This document shows positions 8,805-16,713 of a stretch of DNA of 16,713 nucleotides, piece by piece. The stretch comes from Pleurotus djamor. Its lineage: Eukaryota; Basidiomycota; Agaricomycetes; Agaricales; Pleurotaceae. How positions within the stretch are numbered: the stretch's first letter is position 1; every line of letters begins with the position of its first letter. The stretch spans positions 1 through 16,713 of the forward strand of contig JAPEVF010000959.1 of the NCBI GenBank assembly GCA_029747585.1. Direction: 5' to 3'. The notes beneath the pieces are model-generated. The model made no database searches. It worked only from the letters and a program-made list of their open reading frames with translations, and was not told the DNA's origin. A program made the translations under genes and the position numbers.

Positions 8805-11634
8805 ATGGCTCAGGCCGTTTACGAAGAACACCCGCTGGAAAAGTACTTGAACGGTGCGTCGCCTCTTTTTGCTGTCTTGATTATGGCTAAACAGAGGCAT
8901 AGAACTCGGCGAAGGCGCCATGACGATGCCAGGGGGATCGACATCGTTTTTGCCAGAAGAAGACGAGCTAAACGCGCTCTACGACGTTGATGGGATTCGC
9001 CAGGAACCATCATGGTTATTGGACGTATTTGAGGTGAGCTTATTCGTGACCCATTCGTTGGACGTGCTATGCATTTGAACTCAAAATATGCTCCTACGAC
9101 GAACTAGATCCTTAGCAACCTCTTCGGCACCTCGCGGTTTTCCCAGCAGCCAAATCCGTTCGTGGAACGGTTCAAATACGACGTTATTTCTTCCTCTCTA
9201 CTCTCATCATCTCTCTCCGCAGCCCATGGCTCGCGTCGACCTCTATCACCCGCAATTCCAGGACATCTCCGACACCGCAGTAGATCGCCTAGCCGAGAGA
9301 GCAACACGGCACCTCGCAAAGACGTACCATGGCCCAGCAACAACAGTAATTCTCCAATTATGGAGGCCTTATCACGCCAGAGTTCATCGGTACTGGCGGT
9401 AGCAGCCTTGGCTTTCGGCTCTGGGTACTATGTGATTGCCCTGATCGTGGTCGCAGCAATGACCTGGATACAGATGAATATTGATGGGACGGTCAAACCA
9501 GACATGACTCCTGTGAGTAGCATGGTCCTTGGAGCGTTGCAAATGAGCTTATAGAGTCCTTGAAAACAGACGGTTCAGAGCCTCGAGAACCTAATCTCCG
9601 CAAGCAATATCTGGGACTCGGTAGTCCACGATGCTATTAGTTTGCTTGAGACTGAGGAGCGCAGGTGAGTAAATGCGGCATCCCATACTGAACGCTTCTG
9701 AAGAAGTGTACAGTGTATTCTACGGCCCCACGACGCCATCCTCACCTCTATCACACCTCCGCGTTTCCTTGAATTCTACTCTACATACGACGCAAACCCA
9801 ATGTGACAATATACGGCAACTCCTCTCTGCGCTGACCTCTCCCTCCGAGCTCCCTCAACTCTCCGAAATGTATGCTCCTCCCTCGCCTACCAAATCTACC
9901 ATCGACCTCGACCACGAACCCCTAAGCCCTCGCCCACTTTCTCTTCCTATTTCACAAGCCTCTCCAAGACAACGCACATCGTCAACTCCTTCAGCTGTTA
10001 GCAACAAGCGATCCACATGGAATGGTTCTTATGCATCCTTGGCCGTAGCTGGTAGTCCGCCTAATCACCTTCTACGGCGCCGAGAGAAGCGACGCTCTGA
10101 TCTGACAAGCATCCTCCGCGCCTCATTGTCTGAAAAGAGCTTCAGCGCACCTTCAACACCTTCAGCCGGAACAAGACTTTCTGGTGTGAAGGAGGAAGAC
10201 TCAGATGACGAACCCAGCCCCGTTGAACTGACATCGCCTAATTATGTCACCTTTGGCAAGGCTGCGCAGGACTTGCGTCGGAAACGCAGGTCTGCTGGGA
10301 TGGAAGCTCTAGGATTTTCCTCTCATCATGGTTCGCCTAGGTTGTCCCCAACAACACTGACCTCTGGATCTCGATTCACCGCCCTCCATACCACCCGCCA
10401 TCCCCTCTCACTATCGGCTCTTAGCCTCGCACTACAGGGCGCCATGTCGTCCAAGCGGTATACTTGCTCGCATCTTCTAGCCCTTCGCTTCACCGAAGAA
10501 GAAGATGAGGGATACTGGGAAGATGTCCGCTCAGTCATGGCGTTACTCATGACCACTTTCGCTGACGCTTCTGCTCGACTGACAGAAGCTTTGGACGAGG
10601 TCGAGGCGCAACGTGCTAAGGATCAAACACCGACGCCAGAAGCACAATCGCGGCGTACCAGTTATATCCTGACTGAGGGCTTCAGTAAAGACTCGAGCGC
10701 TGGTCCAAGTACACCAAGCACATCGTTCGCTCCCATGCCGAGTCAGCTGTCAAGATTTGCTCAGCATGTCGAATCAATATCTGCTGCACTCACAGATGCT
10801 CGTGAGCATATGCTGGACTGCGTTACGGCTCTGAAAGAGGGCCCACAGGAGCAACCCCTCCCATCGTCTCCTTCTGACGATCTAGAAAGCTTCACCGGTC
10901 CTCCTGCTCTTCAAGCCTACGAGAGGCTACGACGAGAGCTCGGTCTCGCGTTGAGGGAATGTGAGCGTGGTCGGGAACGTCTGTTGGATATCGTATCCCC
11001 CAGGAAACATTCTCGGGACTTTGATTCTGAAGAGTTGCCGGCGCTAGGCCAAGATCATGGCAGTGATTCAGACAAGGCCGAGTCCACTTTCCCGCCCGAT
11101 GAAGAGGCCGGAGGACATCCTTTGAACCTCTCCATCCTCTCACACAACGACGACGACACATCAGGAGTTGCTGACGATGCTACTTCGCATCTTTTGCTCG
11201 CAGCCTCCTCGAAGCACCTCCCACCCATCGGCGCCGAACAGGTGTTTGAAAGTGAGAGTGGAAACGCACCCGTCTTCTCACGGGAACGGTCGAAGTTGTC
11301 AAGAGAGGAACGGATCAAGTTGGCGAAGGCCAAACGGGAAAGTCTTGGTTCGAAGGGTGCTGTTAGTGTGGGTCTGGGGATGTCTGTTGACGAAGAGTCG
11401 TCGTCGATGGGTGTGGAAAAATGGGGGCCTGGCGGTGATGTCGTTCAGGAACTCAAGGATGTTATTTGGAAGGTTGGAGAGAAGAGGAGGAAAATGGTAG
11501 CTTCGGCTGCCGAATCGCAACAACAACATGATACCCCGCCACCGCCAATACGGATGCAACCCCTCCTTTCCCCGATGCTGTTGGATTCGTGTGCACAACC
11601 GAATCCCTCAGAGTTCACGCTGGAATCACAATGA
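8805..11634 (+). CDS. Vezatin/Inp2-like membrane protein (myosin-binding peroxisome family)
   Basis: Five exons: 8805..8853, 8897..9033, 9108..9512, 9570..9664 and 9714..11634; 2607 nt, 868 aa, all phases consistent. Introns are 43, 74, 57 and 49 bp. Intron 1 uses the second of two AGs (ACAGAG), because only that gives an open frame ([11 protein letters not shown]). One hydrophobic segment at about residues 154-181 should span a membrane. It is preceded by [20 protein letters not shown] and an Arg/Ser-rich linker. After it come [29 protein letters not shown] and CSHLLALRF...[13 protein letters not shown]. These are blocks I associate with the fungal family named for a myosin-binding motif of peroxisomes (vezatin-like, which includes yeast Inp2, the peroxisomal receptor for Myo2). 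The remainder is Ser/Pro-rich with acidic stretches; a basic segment [17 protein letters not shown] lies near the end. Exons are secure; the family comes from memory, and function in peroxisome transport is inferred. Confidence 0.82.
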
Positions 11635-12264
11635 TACATCGCTATCTATCCCCTCGCTGTCGTTACGCTACATTCGCATTGCAACTCCTTCCGTTCTTTT
11701 TTTGGTTACCCTCGCCCTCCCTAGACGTAGAGTATTCCTCGTCACTGAAAAGTGTTTATATGGTTATTGCCGAGTGACCGGCCGCTTTTTCATTATTACT
11801 ATCTTACCTCACGTATGTTATTTATCCCAACCTTTCTATCTTTCTTTCTACATCCACACAGGCACGTTATCTATCTATCCCTATACAACACATTGGTTAC
11901 AACCCGTCTCGCTCTCTTTACACTTCTGAGTCGTTCGGTGCCCTGGACACCCGAGGTATCGTATTTTCATCTATTTTACTGAGTTTCTAGGCCTCGCTTC
12001 GACTGCTATTCGCGGTTGTGGCGCTACCCCACTTGGCCCTGGTACGATGTCCATTTGTTCCCATGAAACATTCGCTGATAGCTATTTTCGTAGTCACCGT
12101 TGAGTTCTGTTCTCTGGGTTGGCTGGAGCATTCTCGGTTAATCTTCGGGCTGTATGAGAATAGTGCACAACTTACGGCACCGACGCCTTCATCCCCTGTG
12201 GCCCTCTGCCTCAATCCTCAATCCTTTCTAGAACGCGACGNTTTTGCTCCCTTTACTACTGATT
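11635..12264. other. 3' flank of the vezatin-like gene and intergenic DNA
   Basis: 11640-11980 is pyrimidine-rich and fits a 3' UTR. The frame at 12018-12240 is open and would join the next gene if the N at 12241 is an artefact (first ATGs at 12018 and 12063), but it has no recognisable domain. No other feature is seen. Confidence 0.45.
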
Positions 12265-12881
12265 ATGGCAGAAGACAAGGCGTTTCATACGTAAGTGCTC
12301 ACCGCTTCATCTCCGAGTCCTCAATTAAGCTGGAAGTAATTGTCAACTATTAACAGGAGTCAATAAACCAGGTCTAAAAACGCGCCTCCCATCTCGACCT
12401 TCTCACAGCGCTCTCTTGAGCTCCGTCTCCGATTCCGAAATGCGAAATGCGGATGCGGTCTCTCGGCATTGTCTACGCCGTGGTTGTCTGAGTCATGCTC
12501 CAGGCTCTTCGTAGCATCAGAAACGCTCACCAAGCGAGGTCCTTCGTGTTTCTTGACATACAAACGTCATAACCCTCGGTGGCATAGTTGTGCGACAGTG
12601 TACATGTGGTATGTACTTCGACTTCGCACTGCTAAAATAAGAGGTACCTTAAACACAATTCCTTTCCTGTTAGGTGCCTGGTCTGCGAAATAGACATAAG
12701 CGACCTCCGAGTCGCGAAAGAGGCTTGTTTTTCAGGGTGCTCGCGGGCACATCGCTCTTGGGATACTGGTCCCGGTCTTAGAGGATACGTTTACGACCTA
12801 GTACCTTTGGGAGAAGTTGCTTACGAACTTATGGGCCAACTTACTCCCAGTAGATGGGAAGCCCTTATCCATTTGGCATGA
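12265..12881 (+). CDS. Tentative Cys-rich protein of unknown function, 156 aa
   Basis: Three exons: 12265..12290, 12372..12608 and 12674..12881; 471 nt in frame. Intron 1 (81 bp) starts GTAAGT. Its branch-like CTATTAAC is too close to the first AG, so the acceptor is taken at ACCAG 12370-12371, which also keeps the frame open. Intron 2 (65 bp) is GTATGT, CTGCTAAAAT, TTAG. The middle exon carries AKCGCG. Across the last joint the protein reads WCLVCEIDISDLRVAKEACF then SGCSRAH, so cysteines cluster as C-x2-C-x14-C-x3-C, perhaps a metal site. It ends LTPSRWEALIHLA. No family is recognised. The start is uncertain: the frame extends upstream to 12018 if the N at 12241 is dropped. The stop lies only 18 bp before the next gene's TATA box. 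Short exons make this model weaker than the others. Confidence 0.42.
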
Positions 12882-12899
12882 CCAGGCCTTCTCTGGTGG

Positions 12900-12907
12900 T
12901 ATAAAAG
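12900..12907 (+). promoter_or_regulatory. TATA box of the 8-Cys secreted protein
   Basis: TATAAAAG lies 93 bp upstream of ATG 12993. C/A-rich leader sequence (ACAACCCAACCCC) runs up to the start codon. Confidence 0.65.
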
Positions 12908-12992
12908 GACAGCATTTCTCAGTGAGAGTTCTCCAGCACTCGCTAAAATCATTTTACCAAACAACCCAACCCCAATCAGTCAACAGTAAACC

Positions 12993-13300
12993 ATGCATTT
13001 CAAGCTCTCTTCTCTCTTCGTCGCTCTCGCCGTCTTGGCTCAGACCGCCATNGCNGTNGATTGCAGCGGCGCCCCATGGAGCATCAACGCGCCTTGCAGT
13101 TCAACCGTAGGCGGCGCCTCCCTCTGTGGTTATTTATGTAGCCACGCATGCCCTGGCCAACAATCCACGGGTTGCGTAGATATCACTCGTACGTCGACAA
13201 CATCCCTTGATGTACACCGTCATGATTGCTGGTCTTGTTACCTATAGCCCCCTCGTCGACGACTGTCCCAGAGTCTGAATGTACTTGTTCCGGACCTTGA
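12993..13300 (+). CDS. Small secreted protein with eight cysteines
   Basis: Exons 12993..13188 and 13248..13300; 249 nt, 82 aa. The 59-bp intron is GTACGT..CTATAG in phase 1. Residues 1-22 are a signal peptide (MHFKLSSLFVALAVLAQTA then three codons with unknown third bases). If those codons are read as written (I/M, A, V), a normal A-x-A cleavage site falls just before DCSG. The mature part has eight cysteines: C-x10-C-x9-C-x3-C-x3-C-x7-C-x15-C-x1-C, enough for four disulfides. It ends ESECTCSGP. There are no CC pairs, so it is not a hydrophobin. I recognise no named family. It is small, secreted and Cys-rich like many fungal effector-type proteins, but role and host are unknown. The three Ns (13052, 13055, 13058) fall exactly on third codon positions. 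Confidence 0.74.
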
Positions 13301-13419
13301 AGGTTTTGATCCCCTGGTTTGGAGGGCTTGTTACCCTTTCCGGCACTGGTCTCGGAGGATAAATGTATGCACTGCCTGTAATCCTCGGTTCAACGCTCGC
13401 TAATAGATGACACGTAGAG

Positions 13420-13435
13420 AATCGGGATCCCGATT
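13420..13435. other. Perfect 16-bp palindrome before a T run
   Basis: AATCGGGATCCCGATT is a perfect palindrome, followed by more T. It lies 120 bp past the 8-Cys gene stop. A hairpin plus T run resembles a terminator, but RNA polymerase II genes do not terminate this way, so its role is open. Confidence 0.4.
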
Positions 13436-13716
13436 TTTTTCTGTTCCTCGCTCGTTTCTTGCAGATATCATAAATGCGTTTCGTTCGATTATTGAAATCA
13501 ACACGACCTTCGTTTTTCTAAGACGTTTCCCCTGCTCTTATGACGAGTTGGAAAGACCTCCAACCTCAACACACTAGCGTCGTATTGGAGCGTTGTGAGA
13601 CTCCCAAAAAGTGCTCACGTCGTAAACGTAAACTGTCTGATTGACAAAGGATCTCCAGTGAAGCCTCACTCATGCTGAGTGTACCGCAATTTATTTTTCA
13701 TCATCAGGCTTGCTCA

Positions 13717-13738
13717 CAAAGGCTGAACAAAGGCTGAA
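13717..13738 (+). repeat. Tandem 11-mer, two copies
   Basis: CAAAGGCTGAA occurs twice head to tail (13717-13727 and 13728-13738), a simple short duplication. Confidence 0.6.
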
Positions 13739-14353
13739 TATACAGAGCGTGCTCACCTCCGAAGAAGTAACTGTGGCAAAATTCAAACTTCGCTGAGTTG
13801 ACTCCTTGATGAGTCATGACACTCCTATCAATGCTCCCTATCAAACTTGGCTCTGACAAGCACCGTTCGCGTCAGGACTCAGTACTCAAGCACTCAAGCT
13901 CGAACAATTTTCAAGGTCAAAGACCAAAGTATCCGACGCAAGAGGCTCAGGGCTGTATCCAAGAGGATGTTCGAGAGACGGCAGCACCGAGAGCACTCGT
14001 AGAGACTACACCAGAAACTGATATAATGACGCGTAAATTCCGTCGCACACGCGTGGCATGCGCATAAGAGACTAGCGAGAGAGATATTTAAATAAGAAAG
14101 CAGCACCGTGTCGCGCTCAAACCGGTACACACCTTCCGCTGATGGCCATCTCTTGACAAGGCTCATGACCAGGCGGCGCCGTCACTGATGAACTTCAATT
14201 TCATATATTGAAATGTAGCCACACTTGCAGTTGTGGGGACGCTTTGGTCCGGTGTGTATGGTACTCATATGCTGCCAGGGTACTCCTCAGAGTGACCTCG
14301 GAGTGACCAAGAAAAATTTCCAACCCACCCGACTCTAAATCACCCCTCAGCAT

Positions 14354-14797
14354 ATGACGCTCAAGGCTTTCGTCTTCATCGCTATCGTCGTAGCGGTCGT
14401 CAACGCACAATGGGAGGTCATATGCAGAGTAAGAGCTCCTAGCCTGCCAGGAGATCCAAAGCCGCCAGTGGCCGCCAGTGCCACCATCACCATCCCCGTG
14501 TCGACCGCTCCTGCGTGCGCTAAGCTGAAAGCTCCCAGCCTTCCCATTCCTCTGCCTTGGATTTCCATCCCTACCCCTCAAACAGACCCATGCCGCGGAA
14601 CATTTGGTGTAATTTGCATCGCTGGATGTACTGAAGGTGAGCCGCTTGGCGCAACGCTGGTTAGGAATAACTTTTCCTGAGGAAAATCGAATTTATTAGC
14701 CGATGGGATGAAGAGCTCCAGGCATTTTTGTGCAACCGCTTCCACTCCTACGGGACTCTCAAGAGGACTAGGTTCAGACTTCTCTGGAGCGTTATAA
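14354..14797 (+). CDS. Small secreted 6-Cys protein, paralogue A
   Basis: Exons 14354..14636 and 14700..14797; 381 nt, 126 aa. The 63-bp intron is GTGAGC..TTATTAG in phase 1. The signal peptide is MTLKAFVFIAIVVAVVNA, about 18 residues. The mature protein is Pro-rich (APSLPGDPKPP, LKAPSLPIPLPWISIPTP) with six cysteines; the last four run C-x7-C-x3-C-x12-C across the intron. Exon 2 was chosen by comparison with the gene at 15609. Both have a phase-1 intron right after the fifth cysteine, and the second exons share the pattern [DE]-G-x2-[MKS]...R-[HY]-[FL]-C-A-T. The upstream leader (CCCCTCAGCATATG) also resembles that of the 15609 gene. I recognise no family. Likely exported, function unknown. 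The C-terminus after CAT is longer than in the paralogue and not conserved. Confidence 0.77.
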
Positions 14798-15025
14798 CTT
14801 CCTCCACCGTTGAAGAATCCAGTCGTATGGGTGAGTGACTTTGGTGCCCTTACCGCCTTGTATTGATAGAGTCCCTGTGGGCACGGAGGCAACACGGAGG
14901 CCATCAAAGTCGTCGCCGCGCGTGAGGTTCGATAGTCGTCGAGGTGATGGGATGTTTGTTTGCTTGATTCCCGATATCAGTATAGCTACAAGAGCGAAGT
15001 GTTGGTGACTTCGGAGATTGCGCAT
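14792..15025 (-). CDS. Possible small protein on the opposite strand, 77 aa
   Basis: Uninterrupted frame from ATG 15025 to a stop at 14792, tail to tail with paralogue A and overlapping its last six bases. Residues 1-20 (MRNLRSHQHFALVAILISGI) have a basic then hydrophobic layout like a signal peptide or anchor. The rest (SNLTRGDDFDGLRVASVPTG, ending DWILQRWRKL) is protein-like but has no cysteine and no known motif. No TATA box is visible. It could be a chance frame. Confidence 0.27.
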   Translation of the reverse strand: MRNLRSHQHFALVAILISGIKQTNIPSPRRLSNLTRGDDFDGLRVASVPTGTLSIQGGKGTKVTHPYDWILQRWRKL

Positions 15026-15061
15026 AGCTCTAATAGAAAGTAAACCGGGCAATGCCCGAAG

Positions 15062-15411
15062 TCACCACTCGCGACCACGCGTATCCTTGTCAGGCGAGAC
15101 AGTGGCACCAACATCCGCTCCAGTAATTAAACCTGTCGAACGAAAAGCTAGTGCATCCATTTTTTCGAATTACAGCAAAAGCGGAGGGATATCGACCCAG
15201 CTGACACCTGGTGTACTGTTGTTCAATGAAGAGTTTGCGGCAGCCATCACCGTTAAGATAGGGACTATACCAGAAATCAACAAATCCTTGCAATACGTAG
15301 CTTCTACTACGCGTTCTCGAGTTCCTATAGTGCCTTCCGGTATGCGAGTAGCGCATGTGCAACGCTAGATAGAACCATCAGAACGAAGAATAACGTGTCG
15401 AGGAAGCTCAT
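15062..15411 (-). pseudogene. Frameshifted secreted-protein gene (candidate)
   Basis: ATG 15411 begins a very clean signal peptide (MSFLDTLFFVLMVLSSVAHA), but that frame stops at 15325 after 28 residues. A neighbouring frame is open from 15364 to a GTGTCA donor at 15207. It continues in phase 1 after a 60-bp intron (acceptor CACTAG, 15148) to TGA 15062, reading for example RIPEGTIGTRERVVEATYCK and later GADVGATVSPDKD. So the signal peptide and a plausible mature part lie in different frames, one base apart, near 15350. Either the gene is broken, or a base is wrong here, which is credible given the stray Ns nearby. It diverges from the 15609 gene across a 197-bp gap. No family recognised. Confidence 0.33.
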
Positions 15412-15535
15412 CCTGACCTTCCTTCAGGAGGCCCCCCCTGTCGGTGACGTACTAGATGTCGAGCGGAAGCGGACGATAGAGTACAGTCCCACCTTTGCAG
15501 CCTTAGGGCTTCATTTATCTGCATCAATGAAAGAG

Positions 15536-15541
15536 TATAAG
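15536..15541 (+). promoter_or_regulatory. TATA box of paralogue B
   Basis: TATAAG lies 73 bp upstream of ATG 15609, inside GAGTATAAGTACTC. The reverse strand reads TTATAC, so the same element might also serve the divergent minus-strand candidate that starts at 15411. Confidence 0.5.
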
Positions 15542-15608
15542 TACTCGCCTCAAAATATGGGATGAACCCCAGCCTACACAGCTCCAACGCATTCCCTCAA
15601 GCATAGCA

Positions 15609-15967
15609 ATGTTCAAAGCCTTTGTCTTCATCGCCATCGTCGCAGCATCCGCCAAAGCGCAAGTTATCGGCTGCAGCTTAAGAGGATTCCCTGTCGTTAT
15701 TCCAGACATCCCTNAACGCGCCGGTCCCCTGCGACGCGTTGACACTCCCAAGGCTTCCCATCTTTGGGGATACTCTTCCAATTCCCACCATACAATCCGA
15801 GCCATGTGAAGAAGGGCGTCTCGCTTGCACGGCTAAGTGTGACGGTAAGTTGCGCCGTTTATGCAAGTCATTTTTCTTGATGGCAATTGAATCAACTAGA
15901 CGAGGGAGCGATGGTGATGAGGTATCTTTGCGCAACGGTTCCACTTGGAGGCGATTTACCATTCTAG
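15609..15967 (+). CDS. Small secreted 6-Cys protein, paralogue B
   Basis: Exons 15609..15844 and 15900..15967. The 55-bp intron is GTAAGT..AACTAG in phase 1, at the same place as in the 14354 gene. The signal peptide is MFKAFVFIAIVAASAKA, nearly the same as paralogue A. The frame breaks at the N at 15714: before it the protein reads FPVVIPDIP, and after it only the frame one base over continues (NAPVPCDALTLPRLPI, then LPIPTIQSEPCEEG). That frame aligns with APACAKLKAPSLPI and IPTPQTDPC of paralogue A. Ignoring the N gives 303 nt, 100 aa, with six cysteines in corresponding positions; the last four run C-x6-C-x3-C-x11-C. A stop follows soon after the last cysteine (CATVPLGGDLPF). Function unknown, secretion very likely. 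Read literally the protein would end early at 15807-15809. Confidence 0.77.
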
Positions 15968-16268
15968 AATCGGAAGTGAGTACATGAGTAGTTGTGGCAT
16001 TGTTGATACTGATAGAACTCATCTGGGTTCGAAGTACCTGAACGACTGATCTATGTACATAGTGAAAGTGAACATGTGCAAATGCATGACCGGTTGACCA
16101 TAGGAGTGATATAAGGGGCTGCCGCCGAAAGCTCGACTCTCAGACTTCTTGGGTAGTACTCAATTATCTGTGTATGCAGCTCACGTTCAAGTTTTCCGAG
16201 ATTCGGAGCAAAAAGGCCATTATTACAGAGGGAAAGTACAAGGATAAATTACTACTGATGCAGCGATC
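15968..16268. other. Intergenic, about 300 bp
   Basis: It lies between convergent genes. TATAAGG at 16110-16116 precedes ATG 16174 by 64 bp on the plus strand, but the frame from that ATG overlaps the better-supported minus-strand gene and has no signal peptide. No other feature is seen. Confidence 0.4.
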
Positions 16269-16713
16269 TCAGGGAGGCGAAACTATGAACGGCTTCTCTT
16301 CTGTAGGAATGACGATCTTTCCATCTTTCTCTACCGCGACGGCAACCGTTTTTGTCCCGACAGTGACCTCGCTAGTTTCGGTCTGGGGTTTCCCAGTAGA
16401 GACGCAAGCAAGCGGCTTGCTGTCGCTGCTGGTTCTGCAACNATTGGAGGTGGTTTTTGGCTTCTTCTGTGACTGCTGCGGGAATTTCTGAAATTTGTTC
16501 ATCCGAGAGGAGTAGGGAAGGGGAGACCAAGGCATCTGTGCAGTGAATCGTCTCGTTTTGAGGCTGGTCGGCGCGACGGGAAGCACGAGATGACGAATGG
16601 GGACCCCCGTTGTAAGTATCTTCCTTCATTTCAACTACCCCAATATTTGCCACCGCCGAAGCGAGAACTGGATTCTTGGTACCGTTGAGGATAGCAACGA
16701 AGACGAAAAGACT
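16269..16713 (-). CDS. Partial secreted-type protein at right edge
   Basis: An open minus-strand frame runs from the edge (16713) to TGA 16269 if the N at 16442 is ignored: 444 nt, 147 visible residues. With the N counted, the frame breaks at HLQ and two shorter frames result. The visible N-terminus reads SLFVFVAILNGTKNPVLASA, like the end of a signal peptide. It resembles the AFVFIAIV core of the two 6-Cys paralogues, as does the DNA (CTTTTCGTCTTCGTTGCTAT). The rest is Ser/Thr/Glu-rich and hydrophilic (SSSRASRRADQPQ, TEEAKNHLQ, TETSEVTVGTKT, ending PTEEKPFIVSPP) with only a few cysteines, so kinship with the paralogues beyond the signal peptide is not supported. An intron near the start (a GT at about 16679) cannot be excluded. 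The start codon lies outside the window. Confidence 0.5.

Larger units (their letters stand above)
13301..14353. other. Intergenic, about 1 kb
   Basis: No gene is supported; frames at 13816-14067 (plus) and 13894-14166 (minus) show no family, signal peptide or splice logic. Landmarks are a 16-bp palindrome followed by T residues (13420-13440), a tandem 11-mer (13717-13738) and an AP-1/Gcn4-like ATGAGTCAT at 13810-13818. TTTCATATATTGAAA near 14200 could be a distant TATA element for the next gene. Confidence 0.45.

Noticed and set aside
12993..13300. Hydrophobin identity for the 8-Cys protein
   Set aside because: Hydrophobins have eight cysteines including two CC pairs; this protein has none.
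14578..14907. Minus-strand 109-aa frame over paralogue A
   Set aside because: It is antisense to both exons of paralogue A, whose frame is supported by the 15609 gene.
15018..15368. Plus-strand 116-aa open frame
   Set aside because: No family, signal peptide or promoter. The opposite strand over the same bases has better splice and signal-peptide evidence, and several frames here are open by composition.
16174..16491. Plus-strand frame preceded by TATAAGG at 16110
   Set aside because: It overlaps the minus-strand edge gene, has no signal peptide or domain, and its second half reads as antisense of a coherent protein.

Overview
The window looks like nuclear DNA of a basidiomycete fungus, most likely an agaricomycete. 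Genes are interrupted by many short GT-AG introns (43 to 127 bp, mostly 50 to 65). Several products match families I know from that group. Compact TATA boxes lie about 73 to 95 bp upstream of small secreted-protein genes. I found no bacterial-type operons, CRISPR array, rRNA or tRNA.

Layout. 1-1043: 5' two thirds of a flavin-dependent L-amino-acid/amine oxidase gene on the minus strand, running off the left edge. 1856-4383 (minus): a complete six-exon PEX3 gene (719 aa), the membrane anchor for peroxisome biogenesis. 4861-5782 (plus): a three-exon gene for a CCCH-finger protein of a basidiomycete-type family, sharing a 477-bp divergent promoter with PEX3. 5783-6747: gene-poor, with G homopolymers and a decayed repeat of about 20 bp. 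6748-6998 (minus): a two-exon small secreted protein (66 aa). 7094-8800: mostly unexplained, with a 15-bp inverted repeat, stacked palindromes and a possible minus-strand gene remnant. 8805-11634 (plus): a five-exon, 868-aa membrane protein resembling the fungal vezatin/Inp2-like myosin-binding peroxisome family. 12265-12881 (plus): a tentative three-exon Cys-rich protein. 12993 to the right edge: an island of small secreted-protein genes. It holds an 8-Cys protein, two tandem 6-Cys paralogues with the same intron position (14354 and 15609), two weaker minus-strand candidates (one frameshifted), and a partial minus-strand secreted protein at the edge.

How it fits together. PEX3 and the vezatin/Inp2-like gene lie within about 4.5 kb of each other. 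In yeasts these two families work on the same organelle (membrane biogenesis and myosin-driven inheritance). The rest of the window looks like fast-evolving accessory DNA. Gene models were built by joining exons by hand. Where all exons of a model sum to a multiple of three and the joints restore family motifs (PEX3, the CCCH gene, the vezatin-like gene, the 6-Cys pair) I trust them most.

Sequence quality. The ten isolated N characters look partly like inserted symbols. Dropping the single N at 15714 or 16442 restores a reading frame, and dropping the one at 12241 extends one.
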